Shown here piece after piece: positions 13,601 to 21,493 of a stretch of 64,000 nucleotides of DNA. The DNA is from Erythrocercus mccallii. Lineage: Eukaryota > Chordata > Aves > Passeriformes > Dicruridae. Within the stretch, counting starts at the first letter, position 1. Every line of letters begins with the position of its first letter. The stretch is taken from positions 663,863 to 727,862 of the forward strand of contig VZRG01000161.1 in NCBI GenBank assembly GCA_013397435.1. The letters are read 5' to 3'. The position numbers and the translations under genes were made by a program. The notes below the pieces were generated by a model. The model was given only the letters and a program-made list of their open reading frames with translations. It was not told where the DNA came from and made no database searches.

Positions 13601-15552
13601 GTGACAAACACACCTGTAAGTTATGGCTACAAAGCATCCTTGCTGATAGCTGTGGCATCAATTTTCTTCCTTTATGCTTCATAAAATTGCCCCCCCCCAA
13701 GACATAATTAACTTAATTAGGTCCTATCACCATAATGATACACTCTTAGCATATTAACTAACATTTTCCTCATGGATCCAGCTCATGCTGACACAAAGCC
13801 CACATCTCAATCCTTTCACACATTTTCACAACAAACTCAAGGGTTTTTTTCTTTGGGACAGCTTTTTCACGTGCCTTTCACACATTTTCACAACACAACT
13901 TTTCTTTTTGTTGGAATAGCTTTTTCACGTGCCTTTCACACATTTTCACAACAAACCCAACATTTTTTTTTTGTTGGGATAGCTTTTTCACCTGCCTTTC
14001 ACACATTTTCACAACAAACCCAACATTTTTTTTGTTGGGATAGCTTTTTCATGTGCATTTCACACATTTTCACAACAAACCCAACATTTTTTTTGTTGGG
14101 ATAGCTTTTTCACCTGCCTTTCACACATTTTCACAACAAACCTAACATTTTTTTTGTTGGGACAGCTTTCACTTTCAGCTATCAGGCAATGACACCAAGA
14201 AAAACCAACCCTGAATTCCTGTTTTCCCTGCACAGCGATCTCCCTTAGCAATAGAGGCAGGTACATTTTAAAAAGACACTCGATCCTGTAACTCTATCTG
14301 TGTTGTCAAAGCATGTCAAGCAATGACTACAGGTTCGTGTCTCCTTGCACCCTCCTACCTTTCAGACATGTCTGGCTGCTGCATAAACTCCTCGCATCTT
14401 GCACAGAGCTATTTGTCTACAGGCAGAGCTTATCTTCCCATCTCTGCCCCTGCACAGGGAGGGACTTGCAGGGCCTCTGGAGAAGGGGAACCTGTCGGGA
14501 TCCTGGCCGGGGCTGGATGGATTCACTGTCTCCAAGGAAACGCTGTCACCTCGCAACGCAGTCAGTCACGTTAGGAGCTATTGTTACCAATCTCTTAAGC
14601 ACATCAAACAAATTCCTGGGCTGATCCAGCTGGTATCAGTGAACTGTCTTTCCAGAAGGTGCCTAAAGATAGGTTGGTGATACCTGTAGCAGGATACGTG
14701 ATCATCCAGCCGGATCTCTGGTCTGCTCCCTCCGGCGACTTCACTTTCACCAATCGCTTTCACAGTTCTGCCCACTTGAAGTTCTTATTTTCCTTGCCTA
14801 AAAGATCTCCTGCTTCATTAATGGCTTGTTAAATGTAATGTATCTATTGGATGAAAAGAAAATACCTAAAGAGGCTCACATTTTATGTAACGTTCAGGAA
14901 AGTTCTTTGTGAGAACCTCTTTGCTCTGTTGGGCGTTCTTGCCTCATTTGAACGTGCTCAGCCATTTTAGGAAAATCTTCCAGGCTTCCTTCTTCGAGTT
15001 TGCAGCTGAGAATGAAAACAAGAGATTCTTCTCTTGGTAGGAACCAACAGGTCAGGTTTGTGTCTGTTTTTACATTGTATTTTTCTTAAAACATGAAAGC
15101 TGCAGGTTCTGAGAATCAGCCCAGTGAATTATTCCCTTCAAAATGCGTTTGCTTTTTGTTTGTTCACCCAGACAAAGTACAGATGCTGGCAGGGTTCCAG
15201 GGTGGAATGGCAGCAGCCCAGCGTGGTTGTGGGCATACTGGTGGGCACTGGTTAATCCCTGCTGAAGCTCTCAGATGGCTTTTAAACTCCAAGAGGAGTG
15301 ACGGAGCCAGGTTTTAGGGGAAGGTTACAGTGGAGCTGTAAATCTCACCCTATCGATCTGCGACTCCCACACCACAGGCACAGCTCCTTCCTCACTTGAG
15401 CTGCCGGGCTCTGCACTGAAAAAAGAGGGGATAAATAGACTAAAATCAATGTGGAAAAAGTACACAATCCCCTCTGCCTGGAGATATTCAATTGGAAATG
15501 CCATATAGTCAAAACCTCTGTGGTTTAGACTTCTACCTTTCAGCTTCTTCAT
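4582..15552 (-). CDS. Predicted SDS22-like leucine-rich-repeat protein, seven exons (assembled de novo)
   Basis: I assembled this gene from splice sites and reading phase. Minus-strand pieces are 15552-15537, 15410-15349, 8741-8669, 7709-7648, 7037-6895, 6279-6082 and 4693-4582. All seven fit in phase and sum to 666 nt, 221 residues plus stop. Residues 1-70 are hydrophilic, with an acidic stretch and a basic run at 62-70 (EEHTLKKRK). About three to four LRRs follow (KLWLVDNSLTDL, ELNVNKNHFTSF, IQHLSLAENNITTL, LESLILKRNPCEF). An LRR C-cap of the type seen in SDS22, CFAP410 and DNAAF1-like proteins closes the fold (RYRQLVFSSLPNLKMLDGIP). The lack of a signal peptide or membrane segment suggests an intracellular adaptor. 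I do not recognise the gene. It may correspond to the locus I recall as human LRRC77P, a pseudogene near SERPINI1; this is unverified. The middle and last exons are much firmer than the first two. Confidence 0.7.
4694..6081 (-). other. Intron between LRR exons 6 and 7
   Basis: AT-rich and without recognisable repeats. A good-looking plus-strand acceptor near 5163 (CTGCCTCCCTGCCTTTAG) is not followed by a convincing exon. Confidence 0.6.
6082..6279 (-). CDS. LRR gene exon 6 (three consecutive leucine-rich repeats)
   Basis: It encodes CRELNVNKNHFTSFKQLPKI, PQIQHLSLAENNITTLSGIS and PLESLILKRNPCEFQERYRQ, which are unmistakable LRRs ending in the N-P-C/L motif that precedes an SDS22-type cap. The acceptor is TTGTACTTTACAG and the donor is CAACT|GTAAGT. 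It ends two bases into a Leu codon that the last exon completes. Confidence 0.87.
6895..7037 (-). CDS. LRR gene exon 5 (first clear leucine-rich repeats)
   Basis: It encodes ELNLSFQDLGDLYQVENF, then the repeat RVEKLWLVDNSLTDLSAIRL. The acceptor is strong (TTTTTCCCTTCCCAG) and the donor is CCAAG|GTAGAC. The spacing of Leu residues (L-x-x-L-x-L-x-x-N) is that of SDS22-type LRRs. It joins exon 6 through a split Arg codon (AG plus A). Confidence 0.82.
7038..7647 (-). other. Intron between LRR exons 4 and 5
   Basis: It contains the antisense CR1 fragment at 7413-7515. Nothing else was seen. Confidence 0.6.
7413..7515 (-). mobile_element. CR1 LINE 3' fragment, antisense
   Basis: The plus strand reads CACAGAATGGTCTGGGTTGG, then CACCCCCTGCCATAGCCAGG and GACACCTTCC, the reverse complement of the CR1 3' end. 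It lies in the intron between exons 4 and 5 of the LRR gene and is truncated and diverged. Confidence 0.75.
7648..7709 (-). CDS. LRR gene exon 4 (charged linker)
   Basis: It encodes PSEEELFFRKEEHTLKKRKQ, a highly charged, probably helical linker. The acceptor is CTTTTTCTCTGACCAG and the donor is CAA|GTAACT. I looked for an exon here because exons 3 and 5 could not be joined directly in frame. A piece starting with two bases and ending at phase 0 was needed, and this is such a piece. On the plus strand the same region also looks open, which I treat as a shadow. Confidence 0.62.
7710..8668 (-). other. Intron between LRR exons 3 and 4
   Basis: It contains the poly(A) run at 8504-8523 and otherwise AT-rich sequence with no recognised feature. 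Confidence 0.55.
8504..8523 (+). repeat. Poly(A) run of 20
   Basis: Uninterrupted A run in the LRR gene's intron, about 150 bp from exon 3. No retroposed body could be recognised next to it. Confidence 0.9.
8669..8741 (-). CDS. LRR gene exon 3
   Basis: It encodes YLGWCDVEELGVRGNQLRCP and RVRE plus one base. The donor GAAG|GTAAGG is near consensus. The acceptor is the less usual TTCAAG, preceded by a long T-rich tract that includes a run of twelve T. Its start phase 0 fits exon 2 and its end phase 1 fits exon 4. The pattern L-x-V-x-x-N-x-L resembles a divergent LRR. Confidence 0.6.
9885..9975 (-). mobile_element. Old CR1-like 3' fragment, antisense
   Basis: AATCACAGTATCATTAGTGC, then TGGGAAAGATCTCCAAGG and TACCAAGTCAATC, resembles the antisense of a CR1 subfamily 3' end (AATCATAGAATCATT..GGTTGGAAAAGACC). 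It is diverged and lies inside the large intron of the LRR gene. Confidence 0.55.
11080..11097 (+). repeat. Poly(A) run of 18
   Basis: Uninterrupted A run preceded by AATAAAACACAAAGTTCC, within the LRR gene's largest intron. The preceding AATAAA could suggest a retroposed tail, but no source gene was recognised. Confidence 0.85.
13812..14175 (+). repeat. 61-bp minisatellite, six copies, each with a T-loop hairpin
   Basis: Units begin CCTTTCACACATTTTCACAA at about 13812, 13874, 13932, 13995, 14056 and 14117, a period of 58-63 bp. Each ends near GGGATAGCTTTTTCAC. Inside most units CCCAACA and TGTTGGG flank a run of T, a 7-bp perfect inverted repeat. Translated open frames over it are repeat artefacts. 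It lies in the LRR gene's largest intron. Confidence 0.95.
14528..14541 (+). promoter_or_regulatory. RFX-like X-box motif
   Basis: GTCTCCAAGGAAAC fits the loose X-box pattern RYYNYY-N(1-3)-RRNRAC bound by RFX factors, which drive cilia genes. It sits in the LRR gene's intron about 0.8 kb downstream of exon 2, in a locally CpG-richer patch. A single motif match occurs often by chance. Confidence 0.22.
15349..15410 (-). CDS. LRR gene exon 2 (acidic N-terminal segment)
   Basis: It encodes EPGSSSEEGAVPVVWESQID and Arg, ending at a strong donor AGG|GTGAGA in phase 0. Two acceptors lie five bases apart (TTTTTTCAG at 15418-15416 and GTGCAG at 15413-15411). The pyrimidine tract favours the upstream one, but only the downstream one fits the candidate start exon. 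The exon keeps several CpGs that are rare in its surroundings. The opposite strand is also open here, so coding on minus is an inference from splice sites and phase. Confidence 0.52.
15537..15552 (-). CDS. LRR gene candidate start exon (MKKLK)
   Basis: The ATG at 15552-15550 encodes MKKLK and one further base before a donor AAAG|GTAGAAG. This phase fits only the downstream acceptor at 15412-15411. The frame is open for some codons upstream of the ATG, so the true start could lie further up or in another exon. It would leave a very short first intron of 126 nt. The evidence is donor plus phase only. Confidence 0.33.
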
Positions 15553-18500
15553 AGAAAAATTATTCCTTATCCTCTTTTCCCTCACATTTCTCTGTTCTCT
15601 TTTTGGCCATTACAAAGGCTGATCATTACAAGGCCTTTCTGTACAGAAAGGTCTGTGCTTTCCCCAATGGTTGCTGAAGGCTTCAAAACCTTCTCTTAGA
15701 AATTGTGCTGGCAAATTTCACCGTGCCAGTAAAGCAGAGGGGAATAATGGTAATTAGAGAATTTCAGCTCCGCGCACACGCATTCTGTGGTTCCAAGTGT
15801 TGAATTGACAGATCGTTATGTGAAATTTAACAAAGTAGTCATTCCACACAGGTTTCATTAAAACTTTATGTGCTACGAACTGAGTTTATTACGGGGTGGG
15901 CGAACACGGGGTATTAAGAGATTCATCAGGTCACTTGAGCGAATCATTTCTCTGTCTGCTAAGAATAAAGAAATTAATATCTAAATCAAACAAGATTGTA
16001 ATTTGGGGCTTTTCTACTTACCATTTTTCCTCTGTCTATAAAATGAAAGGTATTGGTCCCCATCACAGCCTAATGGGCTTCAGATCTTTTATGGCAAATG
16101 CATTCCTCATAAAGCCCATGAAAAATTATCTCTGTGCTATTTCAGAGGAATGACATATTTTACATGGTGTCGGCCTTTCCATTATAAACACTATTTTTCA
16201 GATCTTTACAACCTGCCTATAAAAATGTGCTTCTGACAAGAAATTCAGCAGTGTGTCCCAGCTCTGCAAGAAAGGAATTGTTTTTCCCACTTTATCTAGT
16301 TTTGACCAGTAATTTTGTCTTTGAATTGGGTAAATACAGGGTGGGCATCGGTCTCAACCCTGGGCCTCTCACTCTTTTTTTGTCCCGTTGGATTCTTCCC
16401 TGCATGTCCATGAAATATGTGGGAAGTGGGCAGAATCCAGCTCATCCTGAGGTCTGATTAATGACAGAAACTATCCCAATTATTCTCACTGTTGTCGGCC
16501 ACCAGAGGCCCCGTTGTTCTGGGCACCACAGAAAGTCAGGAAAACAGAGTTTGCTCCAGAGAGTTTGTGCTTTAATTGAACAGAGCAGACAGACAAAGAG
16601 TAGGAAGAAAGGAAATTGTATTATCCCTCCTCCTTTTATGCAGAAATAACTGAGATGCTCAGACCATGAAATCCTGGCACTGTGGTAGCAGAAATTCTGT
16701 TCCTGAGCCCAGGGTCAGCATTCACACAGGATTCCCAGGCACTGACTTCGTTAACACCAGACTGGATGAACAGTCTGGCTTTAAAGTCTGCATCTATTGG
16801 CTGAGTTCCTGAGCTGACATTTTGTTAATCGTCATTAAAGGATATTTAAAAGACATTTCTCTATTATAACATTTTTCTGACTCAGGGATAAATCAGTTTG
16901 TTGATTTAGTTTTATGTTCCTCATGCAAAATCCTTTTTTTTTGGTGTTAACTTGATACATATTGGTGACATCAAACCATCATTAGGTCAATGGCACCAGT
17001 AAAATCAGACCTAAGCACATAACAACACTCCAGCACCAGCAGAAAGTTAACTTTTATTGACCTTACCTGGCTTAATCATATCCAGGAATCCAGGGCATTC
17101 ATGCTGGATGAGTCAGTGAGAAGGAAAGAACTTCTTGGGATGTTTCAGAGGTCTGATGTGCACGGCCCTAGAAAAGGAGCAGACTTTTGATGCACAAATG
17201 CTCATCTGTGCTTCAGCAGATAAGCAGGCTCAGACTAACTGGTTATTTTGCTGAGTTACCCAGGCAACACGTTTCTTTTTGTCCTGCCCATTCAGAATTC
17301 CAGGGAAGTATTTGATTCCCACTGGTAGCACTTGGAGAGCGTTCCCAGGGAAAAGCCAAGGACAACGGAATAAAGCCTTAGGCAGGAGGAGAGCAGAGTT
17401 AGTGAAACATTTCATCAGGGTCACCAGACAAAAACGAATCAACAACTAGCTGCATAAATAATTGAAGTGAAAACTATATATGTCTGCTTTTCTAAGGTGT
17501 TACAAACCCATGGATTCCAAGAGGGTTGGAGGGGCTGTAACCAAGCAACAAGGACTGAAATTGGGGTCTCTCTTCTGCAAAAACAATGGGCTTGCAAGTC
17601 ATGGCAATGTCTGGCACTGAGGAGGGAGCCTTTCCTTGGTTTAATAGTCTTTGGATGAAGCCATAAGAAAAGATGTTTATGGAATGAAGGAAGCATTTTT
17701 GTTTGGTTTAGGAGAGGACTATTCCAGTATCAAATCTGTCTTTTCTAACAAAATGAAGGTCAACAATTTCTGGATGAATTAAACCTTTTCTGACACTGAG
17801 GAAAGACTGCAAATAAGTAACGCTTCAAGATTGTCTTTCTCAAAACTTTCTTTTCAAAAGAAATAATAGACACAACTCACTGTATCTTCATTTGCCTGCT
17901 TGAAAAACATAATTGTATCCCAAGTGGAGCTGGTGGCGCACAACACTCCTGATTGCTGATTTCTCCTGTCATTGACCTCACTGAAATGAGGAATATTTTC
18001 CCTTTTACCTTAAAACATGGCTTTTCTATTGAATGAAGTCATTGCACCCCTAACCCACAGATGCACAAGAGATCCTGATTAACCTTGTAGCCCTCAGGAG
18101 CAAAGCCACGGAATTCAGCTGGAGCAGAACCAAACCCCTGTGTGAATGCGGAAAAAACCTCAAAGGCACCTGCCAGGCGTCCCCAGAGAGAATGAACCTT
18201 TCCACAGGTCGTGGTTTGGAGCTCCCTGAAGCTCAGGGACAAACTGCCACCCATTTTAATGAGCTTCCTGTCACTCCCCACTTCCCCAGCTGCCATTCCT
18301 GTCTAATCCTCAACATTTGAAACATCTCATCGGAAGCTGCCAGAAGAAACAAATCCGGGATTGGATGGAACCACCCGGAGAGGAAACCTCCAGTGTGAGG
18401 TCAGTCTCATTTCCTCCATCCATGTCTTTATTATGGAGCTCATGTTTCATCTTTTCACGAGTTAATTGTCAATAATTCCTGACGGAGTACAAGATTCATT

Positions 18501-21117
18501 AAGTACTTCCTAATTTATCAAACATAAGTCTCATCAGGTAATTTTAATCATATGAAAATCATTCTAAATTCATTTTGATAGACAATTTCCTGTTGCAGCC
18601 TAGTAAGCCTCCTTTTCCCCTGTGTGGTTGGAAGCAGCATCTCTGGTTTTCCTCCTCTCTAACTTCCATCAGTGCAGATGCCATTACACTTCCATCATTT
18701 TCTTGTATTTATTTGAAACTGCTGCCAGCTGCTAAGGGGTTATGTTTCCTTTTTTTTTTTGTTTAGAATTGATTACCTGAAATATATTGAAAAAATTGGT
18801 TTATTTCATCCATCAAACCCCTGCCTTCCTGAAAATCAGATCTTGCAAATGCAAGAATACTTGTGAGTCACCAGAGCACTTCTTTATTAAAGTGGCTTTG
18901 CCAGGTTGTCATATGTCAGATATTTGAGACAAACAGACATAATCTCTTTAAGTATGGGATGGGAAAACAATTGTATTGCTGGGCCAAGGTGGTAAAAAGT
19001 ATTCAGCTCTACACAAGCTTAGAAAGGAGGGGAAGGACAGGAAAACATGGAAAAACAATGCAGTTGAATGACAAACAGAACTCAGTTGTTTAAAATTCAG
19101 AGCTGCCTGTCCCCATTCCAATCAAAGAAGGAACTGAGAACTCTGAACGTGTATTTACAGGCAGAACTTGTTCCTGACATCTCCCATTTTTTTATCCCTA
19201 TTCTTTCCCCGAGTCTTATTGCCAAAAAAAATTAAGTTCAAATGAATGCCTTGTTATTCACTGTCTGCAAGGATAATAAAGATGTTCTCTAGCTGAAAGC
19301 AGCAAGGGCCTCCTGTGATCATGGGGAAAAGAAGAGAGGAGCATTATGAGAAGAATCAACTGTTTTTTATTAAAGGTGTTGTGGTCATGCAGCTTTTGTC
19401 AGGAAATCCAAATAATTTACTCCCACTTGCTTTCATTTTGAGCAAATGGCAGCCTTGTGTTACATAAAAAAAGCATGAACTTCTTTCTCTCCAGTGCTTC
19501 TTTTATGGGCAGGAGGCAGACACGCTGTAGCTGTCCACAATTCCTGCATTTAAAGTTAGGAGCTGGCATGGCCTGCCAAAAGAAATTAAATGGAATGAAA
19601 ATGTGTTCCTGCTCAAAGTCAGAGACTGCATTTGCTGTATCACATCCCTGTGTCCTGAGGGCTACACCACGTTCTCCTCCCAGCAGTGCTGGGAACACTG
19701 AACCATTCCTGGGATGATTTTCCTCTGCCTGGTCCCGCAGGTGAGGAGCTGCACCTGCTAAGCAAGGGATTTCTCAGCTACAGGCATTTTCCATCCACAA
19801 AGGCACAACTATAAATATCCATTTTAAATCTGCTGACTTCAGTGGAGAAGGGATTCTGGACTCAGATATGTTCAAAAGCCAAGGAGACCTCAAAGTATCT
19901 TCACCTGCATGATTCACCTTGCCCTTACTCCCTTCTCTGCTGCCTTTCCACACCAGCTCTGGCACTGCAGGAGCCCAGAGCTGCTGCTGGGACTCCCCAG
20001 AGCCCAGCCTGTAATCCCTGGGAAGGGCAGGGCTCCATCCACCTGCATCAGGCTTTCCTGCCCAGGGCTGGGTTTCAATCAGGGCCCGGTGAGGGCAAAC
20101 CACGGGCTGGAATTGGAACGACTTCATGCAGTGCCTCACCCTGCTTTAGCTCTTTTCAGCCCCAAATCCCCCCCGCAGACAAATCTATGTTTTTCGGAGG
20201 TCATTCCCCATCTCAGGTTTCTGCTTTAACAGGGCTGAGGTGATAGGAGAAGCAGGGAAAATAAGGGAAAATAAAAAGGATTAAACCCCGTACTCTTCGC
20301 ATCCATCCTGATCTTTGGGGCTTCAAAGGGTCTCCAAGCCCACTGCTGGCCTGAAGGTGCTGTTAAACTACTTCATGTCACAAGATTCCCCAGTCACAGG
20401 CCTGCCAGGCCACCGAACCAGTCTCAACCATTAACTACACCATCTTTCAGCTGCTTCACTTTGCTGCCAGCTCCATGCTCTATTCCCAGCTGGGAAATCA
20501 GAATTTCCTTTTTTCCTTGCACCGGGGGGAAGAAGAGAGCCCTGTTCTCATTTATTAAATGACTGAGTGACCAGGTGTTCTTTTCTTGATTAAGGCAGTT
20601 TAATACTTCTGCTGCTACCTGTACTTTAAAGTCTCCTTTCAGACCTCATATTTTTTGCAGTTGAGTTGTGAAAGATCAGCAGCCGAGTTCCAGTCGTGTT
20701 CCTCCTCATTTTTCATGCTGCCTTCACTGTTTTGGAGAGCTGCTGAATGCAAAATGAAGCTGCAAGAGCCTGTTTGCTCTACAGCCAGCAAGGCATGAAG
20801 CCCTTTTTTTTCTCCAGCTGCGGAGTACAGCCAGAGCATTGCTAACAGAGGCGCTGGGGATGTGACTCAGGGGGTGACATTTCCTACTCCGCTGTGCGAC
20901 ACCAGATGATGAATGCTCACAGCAAAACACGGGGCTGGTTTAAACAAACAAAATTAAATATATTTCTGTGATTATAGGAGTCGTGTTACATCTCTGAGGG
21001 AGCATCAGCTGCTGCTCCCAAGTGCTGCGGATTTGTCAGCTCCTTTTGAAACGCTCTGGTTGTTCACTGGATTTTGCTGCCGCATAAATCCGCTGGCACT
21101 TCGGCCCAAGCAGGCCG

Positions 21118-21301
21118 GGGGGGGATTGATTTGGCCAGTGGGGGATTCATTTGGCCAGTGAGCGATTTGGCCAGTGGATGATTTGGCCAGTGGGTGATGA
21201 GGCCAGGGGGTGATTTGGCCAGTGGATGATTGATTTGGCCAATGGGGGATTGATTTGGCCAGTGGATGATTGATTTTGCCAGTGGATGATTTGGCCAGCA
21301 G
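21118..21301 (+). repeat. GGCCAGTG minisatellite, about ten copies of 15-23 bp
   Basis: Around ten imperfect units of the form ATTTGGCCAGTGGATG follow one another, with some units longer through an added ATTG or similar. Unit variants (GAGGCCAGGGGG, TTTGCCAGTGG) show decay. The minus-strand frame reading PLAKS/IGQINH repeats is an artefact of the array. Confidence 0.93.
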
Positions 21302-21449
21302 GTTGGGACAGGGCTGTCCTGCACATCAGCCTTAATCTTGTTTCACAGTCAGCAATTTACAGCATCATATCGTTCCCATTTTCAGCATTAGAGAGACATC
21401 ATGGGAATGTACCAGAGCAGGAGCCTTAGCCCAGAGCCAAACCAGAGGG

Positions 21450-21493
21450 GATTCTCCCACTCCTGGGTTCTCCCATCCCTGGATTCTCCCCCA
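21450..21493 (+). repeat. Short GGATTCTCCCA tandem repeat
   Basis: GGGATTCTCCCACTCCT, GGGTTCTCCCATCCCT and GGATTCTCCCCC are three imperfect copies of about 16 bp, only about 150 bp beyond the GGCCAGTG array. Confidence 0.7.

Larger units (their letters stand above)
8742..15348 (-). other. Large intron between LRR exons 2 and 3
   Basis: About 6.6 kb holding the CR1-like fragment (9885-9975), the 61-bp minisatellite (13812-14175), a poly(A) run, an X-box-like motif and a CpG-bearing patch near 14650-14770. Open plus-strand segments at 10177-10291 and 12482-12564 have plausible splice sites but no recognised product. Confidence 0.5.

Noticed and set aside
13772..14104. Plus-strand open frame with repeated FHTFSQQTQ units.
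   Set aside because: It is a translation of the 61-bp minisatellite; unit lengths differ and break the frame later.
18054..18320. Plus-strand open frame of about 85 codons after an acceptor-like CCCACAG, with a similar-sized open frame on the minus strand.
   Set aside because: Openness on both strands in a locally GC-richer stretch is expected by chance. No domain and no matching neighbour exon.
19417..19698. Minus-strand open frame with a Cys-pair stretch (FKCRNCGQLQRVC) after a good acceptor, considered as an upstream LRR exon or zinc-binding piece.
   Set aside because: Its possible donor phase does not fit exon 2 of the LRR gene, and the Cys pattern is too short to assign.
21064..21324. 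Minus-strand open frame with repeated PLAKS/IGQINH units.
   Set aside because: It is a translation of the GGCCAGTG minisatellite, not a repeat protein.
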